Assembly (NCBI GenBank): GCA_001804705.1
Contig: MHAY01000044.1
Coordinates: forward strand, 1-64,000
DNA from: Ignavibacteria bacterium RIFOXYC2_FULL_35_21
Lineage (GTDB): Bacteria > Bacteroidota > Ignavibacteria > Kapaibacteriales > UBA2268
DNA: 64,000 nt
Direction: 5' to 3'
The notes below the pieces were generated by a model, which saw only the letters and a program-made list of their open reading frames with translations, was not told the origin of the DNA and searched no databases. Both the position numbers and the translations under genes were made by a program. Positions 54,007 through 62,272 of the stretch are shown piece after piece. The first letter of the stretch is position 1. Each line of letters begins with the position of its first letter.

Positions 54007-56082
54007 ATGCTTGATTCCTTATTCAAACCGAGAGCAGTTGCATTGATTGGAGCATCAACGAAAGAGTTGTCAATCGGAAATGTGATTATTAAAAATTTGC
54101 AGAGATATAATTTCACAGGCCCTATTTATCCGATAAATCCCAAAGCTCCTGATATTCGCGGCATTAAAGCATATCCTACAATCTTTGATGTGCCAGGTGA
54201 AGTAGATGTTGCACACATTGTAATTCCGCCTCCGATGGTTCCCCAGGCTGTTGAGGATTGCGGCAAAAAAGGTGTAAAGAATGTAATCATCAATACAGCA
54301 GGCTTCAAAGAAATGGGTGCTGAGGGCGAAGCTCTGCAAAATGATTTTGTCGAAAGAGGAAAAAAATACGGAGTGAGAATTTTCGGTCCCAACTGCCAGG
54401 GAATAATCAATACAGACCCTGTTTATAATGCCTATTGCGATTTCACATTCACCTATCCTAAACCAGGACATATTTCAATAGTTGCCCAAAGCGGCGGTGT
54501 TGGTGCTGTGATTATGCAAAATCTTTATGACCTCGATGTCGGAATGAGAATGTATGCATCAAACGGAAATGCCTGCGATATTTCCATACCCGAAATCATC
54601 AGGTATTGGGGAAATGATGATGAGACGCGTGTTATTTTATTATATGTCGAAAGCCTGGATGACCCTAAATATTTTATGGATGTTGCTTATGAAGTCGCCG
54701 CCAGGAAACCTATTCTTGCAATGAATGCAGGAAGAACTGAGGAGGGTGCAAAAGCCGCTACATCCCACACAGGAGGACTTGCCGGAGGAAAAGCAACGGA
54801 TTTGATTTTCAAAAAGACAGGCATACTTGCTTTCAGCGATGCACAGGAAATGTGCCAGGCAGCAGTTGCTTTTGCATCTCAACCTATTCCAAAAGGCAAC
54901 CGTGTCGGTATGATTACTAATACCGGTGGTCCTGCAATCATAGCCACAGATGAGCTTGTTGACGGTGGATGTGAAATGCCCCCTCTTACTGAGAAAGCAA
55001 TTGCAAAATTGAAAGAGACGATGTTTGAAGCCGCATCAATCAATAATCCGATTGATGTAGTGGCTACTGCAGGAGCTCCCCAGTTCCGCAGTGCCGTAGA
55101 TGTTATGATGGATGAGGAGCAGATTGACAGTGTATATATAAATTTTGTTACACCGCCTTTCGTGGATTGCGAAGCCGTTGCACGTGAATTTGCTGAAGTC
55201 AGCAAACAAAGAAGAAAGCCGATTGTCTGCAATTATATGACTGACAAAGCACAATGGACTGAAACAACAAAGATATTAAAAGAAGGCGGTATCCCCTGCT
55301 ATGACTTCCCAGGCACAGCGGCTAAAGCACTTGTAGCATTGTGCAGATATGAGGCTCTTCGTTCCAGAGAAAAAGGCGAAGTGATATATTTTAATGATTG
55401 TAACAAAAGAGAAGTTGAGAATATTATTACAAAGGCTAAGGATTCAGGAAGAACAATTCTTTCTGCACAGGAAGTTTATAACATTTTGGATGTATACAAA
55501 ATACCGTCAGCAGGATGGAAAATCGTAAATGATGTTTCCGCTTCTGTCTCCGCTTCAGAAGAAATTGGTTTCCCAGTTGTGATTAAAGCTGATTCACCCG
55601 AAATAATTCACAAAAGTGATGTCGGCGGCGTTGCAGTCAATTTGAAAAGTGCTGATGAAGTAAAATCAAAAGCTGAAGAAATGAAAAATAAATTTTCTGT
55701 TAAAGAACTTAATTTCTTTATACAGAAGTATCATTCAGGCGGCAGGGAGCTTATAATCGGCGCTAAGGCAGAAGCCGGACTCGGGCATTTGCTTATGTTC
55801 GGGATGGGTGGTATTTATGTTGAAATACTGAAAGATGTATCGTTTGAATTAGCACCGGTAACATCTATCGAAGCAAAGGAAATGCTGTCTTCAATTAAAA
55901 TGGCGAAATTGTTAAAAGGATATCGTGGTGAAAAGGGAGTATTTCTTGATGGAGTCGTTGAAATTATTGAGCGTCTATCACAACTTGTTACAGAGAATCC
56001 ATCAATAAAAGAACTCGACTTGAATCCTTTGCTTGCTTTTGAAGATAGAATTATTGTAGTTGATGCAAGAATAAGCGTTTGA
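54007..56082 (+). CDS. Acyl-CoA synthetase, ADP/NDP-forming (fused alpha-beta)
   Basis: The ATG at 54007 (691 residues) follows GAGAGAAAG; a TTG at 53992 would add five residues. The CoA-binding domain (residues ~1-130: LFKPRAVALIGASTKELSIG, PEVDVAHIVIPP-like strand), a succinyl-CoA-ligase-like domain with the phospho-His in KAATSHTGGLAGGK (~257) and a C-terminal ATP-grasp domain (GFPVVIKADSPEIIHKSDVG) are in the usual order for fused acetyl-CoA synthetases (ADP-forming). It interconverts an acyl-CoA plus ADP/phosphate with acid, CoA and ATP. Next to benzoyl-CoA genes it may act on an aryl or arylalkyl acid; substrate is inference. Confidence 0.88.
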   Translation: MLDSLFKPRAVALIGASTKELSIGNVIIKNLQRYNFTGPIYPINPKAPDIRGIKAYPTIFDVPGEVDVAHIVIPPPMVPQAVEDCGKKGVKNVIINTAGFKEMGAEGEALQNDFVERGKKYGVRIFGPNCQGIINTDPVYNAYCDFTFTYPKPGHISIVAQSGGVGAVIMQNLYDLDVGMRMYASNGNACDISIPEIIRYWGNDDETRVILLYVESLDDPKYFMDVAYEVAARKPILAMNAGRTEEGAKAATSHTGGLAGGKATDLIFKKTGILAFSDAQEMCQAAVAFASQPIPKGNRVGMITNTGGPAIIATDELVDGGCEMPPLTEKAIAKLKETMFEAASINNPIDVVATAGAPQFRSAVDVMMDEEQIDSVYINFVTPPFVDCEAVAREFAEVSKQRRKPIVCNYMTDKAQWTETTKILKEGGIPCYDFPGTAAKALVALCRYEALRSREKGEVIYFNDCNKREVENIITKAKDSGRTILSAQEVYNILDVYKIPSAGWKIVNDVSASVSASEEIGFPVVIKADSPEIIHKSDVGGVAVNLKSADEVKSKAEEMKNKFSVKELNFFIQKYHSGGRELIIGAKAEAGLGHLLMFGMGGIYVEILKDVSFELAPVTSIEAKEMLSSIKMAKLLKGYRGEKGVFLDGVVEIIERLSQLVTENPSIKELDLNPLLAFEDRIIVVDARISV

Positions 56083-56110
56083 AATGTGAATTTAATTGGA
56101 CAGAGGAAAT

Positions 56111-57310
56111 ATGCACAAGATTGAATCAGCAAAGTTTTTAAAGGAAGTAATGACAAATTACTTTGTCGGAATGGGCGATTCCAATAAGAAGATTGCCTGG
56201 TGTACAAGTGTTGGCCCGGCAGAGCTGTTACGCAGTTTCGGATTTGAAGTTCACTTTCCTGAAAACCATGGAGCATTGCTCGGAACGACCAGAACATCCG
56301 GAGATTTCATTCCGGTTGCTTCCAAACTCGGTTACTCAAGCGATATTTGCTCATACCTCACAAGCGACGTTGGTTCTTATCTGAGCAAGAATACTCCTTT
56401 GATGAAGCATTACGGCTTATCCGGAGTACCTAAACCTGATGTTCTTGTTTATAACACAAATCAGTGCCGTGAAGTGCAGGACTGGCTGACATTTTTTGCC
56501 CATGAATTTAATTGTCCTATTGTCGGTGTGCAATCACCGCGTCATCTTGACGAAGTAAAAAAAGCTGACATAGATAATGTTACTGCCCAGTTCAAATCTA
56601 TGCTCCCTGTTTTCGAACAAGCTTCCGGAGTAAAGTTTGACATTGACAGGTTTCGTGAAACAGTTAGGCTGAGTAAGGAAGCAACGTTCTTATGGAAACG
56701 TTCACTCGAAACTGCAAGAAATATTCCCGCTCCAATCAGCTTTTTTGACAGCACAATCCACATGGGGCCAATTGTCGTACTTAGAGGTACAGAAATAGCC
56801 AAGCAGTATTATGAAGTTCTTTTGAAGGAACTTGAAGGATATGTTCAGCAAGGTTCGGGAATTATCGAAAATGAAAAAACGAGGATTTACTGGGAAGGTA
56901 TGCCAATCTGGGGTAAATTGAGGTATATGTCAGATTTATTTGCCAGGCATAACTCTGCTGTCGTAGCCTCGACATATTGCAATAGCTGGATATTTGACGA
57001 TTTCGACGAGAATGAGCCATTCGAATCCACTGCCCTCGCTTATTCAACAATATTTATAAACAGAAGCGAAAAAGTTAAGCAGGATGTCATGGAAAAATTA
57101 ATCGAAGAATATAAGATTAACGGAGTTGTGTTCCATGATTCCAAGACATGTTTCAATAACTCAAACTCCCGGTTTGGTATGCCTCAACGGCTCAAAGAAA
57201 AGACAGGAGTTGAAACACTTGTTATAGAGGGTGATTTGTGCGACCTGAGGTTTTTTTCAGAAGCACAAACGACAACGAAGATTGAAGCTTTCATCGAACA
57301 AATGAATTAA
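56111..57310 (+). CDS. Third BcrC/HgdB-family (2-hydroxyacyl-CoA dehydratase D-type) subunit
   Basis: CAGAGGAAAT precedes the ATG at 56111 (399 residues). The protein belongs to the same family as BzdN and BzdO: IAWCTSVGPAELLRSFGFEV, YSSDICSYLTSDVGSYL, YNTNQCREVQDWLTFFAHEF, AVVASTYCNSWIFDDF and VFHDSKTCFNNSNSRFGMPQ carry the expected Cys, and VIEGDLCDLRFFSEAQTTTK ends it. It has only one such partner-free gene, unlike the NO pair. It could be a variant benzoyl-CoA reductase subunit, a substrate-specific subunit, or one subunit of an aryl-lactyl-type dehydratase. Close to the ADP-forming synthetase gene (28 bp). Confidence 0.82.
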   Translation: MHKIESAKFLKEVMTNYFVGMGDSNKKIAWCTSVGPAELLRSFGFEVHFPENHGALLGTTRTSGDFIPVASKLGYSSDICSYLTSDVGSYLSKNTPLMKHYGLSGVPKPDVLVYNTNQCREVQDWLTFFAHEFNCPIVGVQSPRHLDEVKKADIDNVTAQFKSMLPVFEQASGVKFDIDRFRETVRLSKEATFLWKRSLETARNIPAPISFFDSTIHMGPIVVLRGTEIAKQYYEVLLKELEGYVQQGSGIIENEKTRIYWEGMPIWGKLRYMSDLFARHNSAVVASTYCNSWIFDDFDENEPFESTALAYSTIFINRSEKVKQDVMEKLIEEYKINGVVFHDSKTCFNNSNSRFGMPQRLKEKTGVETLVIEGDLCDLRFFSEAQTTTKIEAFIEQMN

Positions 57311-57348
57311 GATTTTAAAATCATAATTATTAATTGCTGGTCAAAAGA

Positions 57349-58314
57349 ATGGAAGAAAAAAAATTAAAAATCGGAATAATTGGCCTTGGCCCTGTAGGAC
57401 TGATATTAGCAGTTCATTTCAAGCAAGTCGGATGCGAAGTTGCAATCTGCGATGCCGACAAAGATAAAATGAATTTAATACGAAACCATGGTATCGAACT
57501 TGTAGGTGCGATTAAGAAATCCTCTTTTTTCAATTACAACTATTCATCTGTCAGAGAGCTTCTTACCCATGACATCGATGTTTTAATCAGTTCTGTCAAA
57601 TCATACAGGATTGATACCATACTCGACCAGGTTGAGAAATATGCCCATAGTAATCTTTACCTTCTCTGTGCTCAGAATGGTATTGAAATAGGATTGAAAT
57701 ATACCAGCCACTTTGATGAATCACAGATATTAAGAATGGTCATAAACTTTGGGGGAGTGCTTCATTCTCCAAACGTTGTGAATGTAAGCTTTTTCGAACC
57801 GCCTAATTATGTGGCATCTATCAATGACACTCATCCTGAGAAAGCAAAGATTTTAGCTGCTACTCTGACGGATGCAGATATGCTAACAGAAAGCATAGAT
57901 TCGTTTTCAATTAATGACCATGTATGGAAAAAAACTATACTGATAGCTGCAATTTCTCCAATATGCGGTTTATCAAACCTCTCTATGAGCGAAGCAATGT
58001 CGAATGCAGATACAGTCGAAATCATAGAGCAGGCAATAGTTGAATCAATGGAGGTTGCAAAAGCCGAAGGTATAAAATTTAATGAGAATTTCGTAAAATT
58101 ATCGCTAAGAAAACTAAAAAATTATGGGGACCATATTCCATCTCTGGCTGTTGATATTGCTAATAACCGTCAAACTGAAATAGATTATTTCAATGGAAAA
58201 ATTGTTGAGTACGGCAGGAAACATTATAAGCAGACTCCTTTGAATCTGACTTTTACTAATCTTGTAAAAGCAATTACAAAGAAGTGCTGTTTGAACGGAA
58301 GTTTAATAGTATAA
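57349..58314 (+). CDS. Ketopantoate-reductase-like protein (copy 1)
   Basis: 321 residues from the ATG at 57349 (a TTG at 57334 would add five). KIGIIGLGPVGLILAVHFK is the NADP-binding Rossmann motif, LLCAQNGIEIGLKYTSHF, SINDHVWKKTILIAAISPIC (catalytic Lys) and LAVDIANNRQTEIDYFNGKI (catalytic Glu/Asp region) are as in PanE and the D-mandelate dehydrogenase branch. A paralogue lies 2.3 kb downstream, with a HisC-type gene between. Probably reduces a 2-oxoacid; not necessarily ketopantoate. Confidence 0.85.
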   Translation: MEEKKLKIGIIGLGPVGLILAVHFKQVGCEVAICDADKDKMNLIRNHGIELVGAIKKSSFFNYNYSSVRELLTHDIDVLISSVKSYRIDTILDQVEKYAHSNLYLLCAQNGIEIGLKYTSHFDESQILRMVINFGGVLHSPNVVNVSFFEPPNYVASINDTHPEKAKILAATLTDADMLTESIDSFSINDHVWKKTILIAAISPICGLSNLSMSEAMSNADTVEIIEQAIVESMEVAKAEGIKFNENFVKLSLRKLKNYGDHIPSLAVDIANNRQTEIDYFNGKIVEYGRKHYKQTPLNLTFTNLVKAITKKCCLNGSLIV

Positions 58315-58317
58315 AAT

Positions 58318-58525
58318 TAGAATTTTCAATTTTCAATTTAAAATTATCAATAAATATTAAATTTAAAATGTTTTAAAAGAAAACTAACTCAAGAAATAAT
58401 GATTTAGAAGAAAGTGAAGACATATATCATAAAAATTGAATAATCTTTAGATAAAAATATTTAAATATTTGATTATTTAAAATTCAATGAAAATTAAAAA
58501 TTGTAAATTATAAATTATAGAATAA
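58318..58525 (+). repeat. Deleted second copy of the four-helix-bundle cassette
   Basis: Bases 58365-58420 align without gaps to the start of the four-helix-bundle gene (50380-50435), but the start codon ATG is AAG. After about 55 bp it jumps to the gene's last codons (CTTTAGATAAAAATATTTAAA at about 58444) and then the same AT-rich 3' flank. Heptamer-like units ATTTTCA, ATTTTCA, ATTTAAA, ATTATCA run from 58322. No protein can be made. Confidence 0.75.
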
Positions 58526-58557
58526 ATAATTAATTCTGCTAGAAACGAGAAAATAAT

Positions 58558-59643
58558 ATGCCCTTAGTTGCAGAACATATTCAAAACCTCGAACCGTACA
58601 GGCCCGGCAAGACTATTGATGAAGTCAAGCGGGAGTATGGGATTGAGAAAATCGTAAAGCTTGCATCAAATGAAAATCCACTTGGTGTGTCGCCGCTGGC
58701 TATTCAGGCAATGATTGGGTCAATTCACCAGATTAATCGTTATCCCGATATAGCAAGTTTGCTTCTCCGCAATAAACTTGCTGAACTCTTTAAAGTCGGT
58801 TTTGACAGCATTGTTACAGGGCATGGCTCTGAGGCTATTATGCAGACTGCAGTAAGAACTTTCCTGATGAATGGCGAAGAAGTCATTACTGCAGAAGGTA
58901 CATTTGTCGGATTTTATGTCATGGTCAAAGCCTGTGGAATCAAAATGAATCTTGTTCCACTCAAAGACTACGGATTTGACCTGAAAGCTATTGTTGATGC
59001 AATTACTCCGAAAACAAAAATGATTTACCTCGTAAATCCAAACAGCCCGACAGGAACAATATACACAAAAGGTGAATTTGAAGAATTTATGAAAGCAGTT
59101 CCGCCTGATGTTCTTGTTATGGTTGACGAAGCATATATAGAGTTCGTTAAAGACCATCCGGAGTTTCCGGACTCAATGGATTACCGATATGATAATGTTA
59201 TAACACTCAGAACATTTTCAAAAGCTTATGGATTGGCTGGTATCCGTATAGGCTATGGCTTTGCTCATCCTGAATTGATTACACAAATGCACAAAGTTCG
59301 CTTACCATTCGAGCCGGGGATACCATCTCAAGCCGCAGGTGTCGCTGCTTTGACAGACAAGCAATTTCTTGATTATTATCTCAAATTAAATAGTTGTGGC
59401 AAGCAATTCATTTATGATGTTTATGACAAACTTGGTATTCAATACGTAAAAACAGAAGCAAATTTTATAATGAGCATTTTCGATTCTGAAAAAAGAGTAA
59501 ATGATATAACTGAGAAACTCATGCGAAAAGGTATAATTGTCAGAGGATTGAAGGCATTTTTGCTTCCTCATTGCATAAGAGTAACAATCGGTTTGCCGGA
59601 AGAAAATGAGATTTATGCCGATGCATTGAAATTAGTATTATAA
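58558..59643 (+). CDS. Histidinol-phosphate aminotransferase-like enzyme (HisC family)
   Basis: A 361-residue fold-type I PLP aminotransferase. GIEKIVKLASNENPLGVSPL, GHGSEAIMQTAVRTFLMNGE, YLVNPNSPTGTIYTKGEFEE, VDEAYIEFV, TFSKAYGLAGIRIGYGFA (PLP Lys ~222) and IIVRGLKAFLLPHCIRVTIG are all HisC family motifs. HisC-type enzymes often accept Phe and Tyr as well as histidinol phosphate. No other his genes are here; the neighbours are ketopantoate-reductase-like genes and aromatic genes, so an aromatic amino-acid role is plausible but inferred. Confidence 0.9.
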   Translation: MPLVAEHIQNLEPYRPGKTIDEVKREYGIEKIVKLASNENPLGVSPLAIQAMIGSIHQINRYPDIASLLLRNKLAELFKVGFDSIVTGHGSEAIMQTAVRTFLMNGEEVITAEGTFVGFYVMVKACGIKMNLVPLKDYGFDLKAIVDAITPKTKMIYLVNPNSPTGTIYTKGEFEEFMKAVPPDVLVMVDEAYIEFVKDHPEFPDSMDYRYDNVITLRTFSKAYGLAGIRIGYGFAHPELITQMHKVRLPFEPGIPSQAAGVAALTDKQFLDYYLKLNSCGKQFIYDVYDKLGIQYVKTEANFIMSIFDSEKRVNDITEKLMRKGIIVRGLKAFLLPHCIRVTIGLPEENEIYADALKLVL

Positions 59644-59664
59644 TAAAATTATCGAGAGAATAAA

Positions 59665-60639
59665 ATGGACCCAAAAAAATATAAAATTGGTGTAGTAGGA
59701 TTAGGCCCCGTTGGCTTGATACTTACCAGCCACCTGAAAGAAGCAGGTTGCGACATTGCCGTTTGCGATATGCTCAAAGAGAAGATGAACCTAATCCGTA
59801 ATGAAGGAATTATTCTTGTTGGAAAAATGGAGAAACAATGCTTTGTCAATTATGCATTTTCATCACTAGATGAAATTATTAATCATGGCATTGATATACT
59901 TATTTGTTCAGTCAAAGCATATCATGTTGATTATATTTTGGACCAAATTGTTAAGCACAATCATAGTGATGACTTGCTGATTATCAGCGCCCAGAACGGT
60001 ATTGGCATAGCACAGAAGTATGCGGACAGGTTCGTTGAATCTCGTGTTTTCAGGATGGTGGTCAATTTTGCAGGTAACTTATTCGCTCCTCATACTGTAA
60101 ATGTTACATTTTTTAATCCTCCGAATTATATAGCTTCAAAGGATGACTCACGAAATGATGTTAGTCAATGGTTTGCAGAAGCACTAAATTCTGTAGGATT
60201 GGCTACTGAAAGCACCGATTCATTCACTCTATCATATAAGGTTTGGGAAAAGACAATACTGAATGCCGCACTCAGCCCCTTGTGTGCAATATCAAGACTT
60301 ACAATGAAAGAAGCTATGGCAGACCCCGATACAAATGAAATTGTCGAGAAAATAATACTCGAAGCGATGGAGGTAGCCAAAGCAGAGGAAATCAAACTAC
60401 CTGATAACTTCGTTAAGCTTTGTATAAGATATTTGAAAAGTGCCGGAGACCACTTTCCTTCTCTTGCTGTTGACTTAATGAATAAGAGAGAGACAGAGAT
60501 TGAATATATGAATGGAAAGATTGTTGAGTTCGGGAGAAAGCATTATATCAGAACACCGCTGAACCTGACTTTTACTAATCTCGTGAGGGTGATTACAAAT
60601 AAAAACCAGTCTCAATGGAAAGGAAGCGGTAGTTTATAA
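59665..60639 (+). CDS. Ketopantoate-reductase-like protein (copy 2)
   Basis: A 324-residue paralogue of the protein encoded at 57349. GVVGLGPVGLILTSHLKEAG, ISAQNGIGIAQKYADRFVES, SYKVWEKTILNAALSPLCAI (catalytic Lys) and AVDLMNKRETEIEYMNGKIV are preserved, ending HYIRTPLNLTFTNLVRVITN as in copy 1. GAGAGAATAAA precedes the ATG, 21 bp after the HisC-type gene. Two copies around one aminotransferase suggest duplication and perhaps different substrates. Confidence 0.87.
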   Translation: MDPKKYKIGVVGLGPVGLILTSHLKEAGCDIAVCDMLKEKMNLIRNEGIILVGKMEKQCFVNYAFSSLDEIINHGIDILICSVKAYHVDYILDQIVKHNHSDDLLIISAQNGIGIAQKYADRFVESRVFRMVVNFAGNLFAPHTVNVTFFNPPNYIASKDDSRNDVSQWFAEALNSVGLATESTDSFTLSYKVWEKTILNAALSPLCAISRLTMKEAMADPDTNEIVEKIILEAMEVAKAEEIKLPDNFVKLCIRYLKSAGDHFPSLAVDLMNKRETEIEYMNGKIVEFGRKHYIRTPLNLTFTNLVRVITNKNQSQWKGSGSL

Positions 60640-60654
60640 ATTAATTTTTATTTT

Positions 60655-61233
60655 ATGAATGAATTATCTGATGTCGGAGTTGTGATTTTAGCAGCGGGTG
60701 AATCCAGTAGGATGAAATCGCCAAAGCCGTTTCTCAAGTATGATACGAATAGAAGATTTATTGATAAGATTATTGATGAATACAGGGATTTTGGAATAAA
60801 TCATATAGTTGTTGTTGTTAATAAAAGTACTATAAAAGAATTAAATCTTGACAATAATACTTTAGTTTGTGTTAATGAGCATTTGGAATACGAAAGATTT
60901 TATTCAATTAAATTAGGCCTGGAAAAGATTGGAAAATGTGATTTCTGTTTTATTCAAAATATTGATAATCCTTTTGTCAATAAATCAGTGTTAAATAAAT
61001 TATATGAAAATAAAAGTAAGAATGGAGGCATAATTCCTGTTATTCAGGACAAAGGAGGCCATCCAGTTTTGTTAGGCAGTGAAGTAATTAGTTATATTGT
61101 AAGGACAAAAGAATTGAATTTGAATTTCAAAGAAGTAATCAATGAATTTCCGGGCAACAGAGTCGAAGTTGCTGATAATTCAATTTTGATAAATATAAAT
61201 TCTCTTGAAGAATATCAAAAATATTTCAAATGA
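60655..61233 (+). CDS. MocA/MobA-like nucleotidyltransferase
   Basis: A 192-residue NTP transferase: GVVILAAGESSRMKSPKPFL is the signature loop, IDNPFVNKSVLNKLYE carries the metal site region, and KGGHPVLLGSEVISYI the substrate region. It resembles CTP:molybdopterin cytidylyltransferase (MocA), which makes the cofactor of xanthine-dehydrogenase-family enzymes. Its stop overlaps the start of the XdhC-like gene by 4 bp (ATGA), which supports that link. Confidence 0.75.
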   Translation: MNELSDVGVVILAAGESSRMKSPKPFLKYDTNRRFIDKIIDEYRDFGINHIVVVVNKSTIKELNLDNNTLVCVNEHLEYERFYSIKLGLEKIGKCDFCFIQNIDNPFVNKSVLNKLYENKSKNGGIIPVIQDKGGHPVLLGSEVISYIVRTKELNLNFKEVINEFPGNRVEVADNSILININSLEEYQKYFK

Positions 61234-62015
61234 AACAGATGGAAAACATCTATGACAAAATAGCCGAAATTCGCAAAAGCAGGCGGAAAGCTGTCCTTTG
61301 CACTGTTGTTTCGACAAAAGGTTCTGTACCGAGAAAAATCGGAGCTAAGATTATTGTCATGGATGACTCCAAAATATTCGGTACAATCGGCGGTGGAACC
61401 CTTGAAAAGAATGTGATTGAGAAAGCAGTAGAAACAATAACATCCTCAAAAGCCGAGTTAATAAGTTATAATCTTACGAAAGACCTTGGAATGGCATGTG
61501 GAGGCTCAGTAGAAATATTTATCGAACCACTATTCAACAGGTATAAATTACTCATCTTCGGAGCAGGGCATATCGGAAAAGCACTGACAAAATATTCAGA
61601 AAATCTTGAATTCGATTCTTACATAATTGATGAAAGAGAAAATATCTTCGATGATTGGCAGGAAGGCAGATATACTAAATTAAATATACCAATCGCTGAT
61701 TACTTCGCTCAATATAAAATTGATGAGTTTACATTTATAGTTATTGTTACAAAGGGACATGATACCGACAGAGAGGTACTCAAGGGGTGTATTAAAAGCA
61801 ATGCCGCATATATTGGCTTGATTGGGAGCAAAAGAAAAGCATTAGAAATCAGAAAAGAATTTGTATCGAATGGAATAGTTACCGATGCCGAATTTGACAG
61901 GATTGACGTTCCAATAGGATTAGAAATAAAAGCCGAAGGGCCTGAGGAGATTGCTATCAGTATAACTGCAAAATTGGTATTTGAAAAAAACAAATTGATT
62001 GAAACAATAGAATGA
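61230..62015 (+). CDS. XdhC/CoxI-family molybdenum-hydroxylase maturation protein
   Basis: A 261-residue protein. AVLCTVVSTKGSVPRKIGAK and FGTIGGGTLEKNVIEKAVET are the N-terminal XdhC signature, LLIFGAGHIGKALTKYSENL the Rossmann domain, and VIVTKGHDTDREVLKGCIKS with YIGLIGSKRKALEIRKE ends it. XdhC binds the Mo cofactor and inserts it, with the terminal sulfido ligand, into molybdenum hydroxylases. The ATGA overlap with the MocA-like gene indicates translational coupling; a second Met three codons in is a possible start. No molybdenum hydroxylase gene lies in the window. Confidence 0.88.
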   Translation: MKQMENIYDKIAEIRKSRRKAVLCTVVSTKGSVPRKIGAKIIVMDDSKIFGTIGGGTLEKNVIEKAVETITSSKAELISYNLTKDLGMACGGSVEIFIEPLFNRYKLLIFGAGHIGKALTKYSENLEFDSYIIDERENIFDDWQEGRYTKLNIPIADYFAQYKIDEFTFIVIVTKGHDTDREVLKGCIKSNAAYIGLIGSKRKALEIRKEFVSNGIVTDAEFDRIDVPIGLEIKAEGPEEIAISITAKLVFEKNKLIETIE

Positions 62016-62024
62016 TTATTCATC

Positions 62025-62270
62025 ATGGGAAAAACTCGAAAAAAAATAGATATATATATTGATAAAGAATTGTGCAAAGGTTGTGATATTTGTATTGAGC
62101 TATGCGGAGAAAATGTATTTATGAAATCGGAACATATCAATTCACGCGGTTACTATATACCGATTCCGGTAGCTCTCGACAAATGCACTGGCTGTATGAT
62201 ATGTGAATTGATATGTCCTGAGTTGGCAGTTATAATTGAAAAATCCGAATTAGTTAAGGAAACTGTCTGA
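62025..62270 (+). CDS. korD: 2[4Fe-4S] ferredoxin, 2-oxoacid:ferredoxin oxidoreductase delta subunit (KorD-like)
   Basis: An 81-residue ferredoxin with CKGCDICIELCGENVF and CTGCMICELICPELAV, the two cluster motifs of the delta subunit of 2-oxoglutarate:ferredoxin oxidoreductases. The stop is followed by the korA ATG after 2 bp, so it belongs to that enzyme. Confidence 0.88.
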   Translation: MGKTRKKIDIYIDKELCKGCDICIELCGENVFMKSEHINSRGYYIPIPVALDKCTGCMICELICPELAVIIEKSELVKETV

Positions 62271-62272
62271 TT

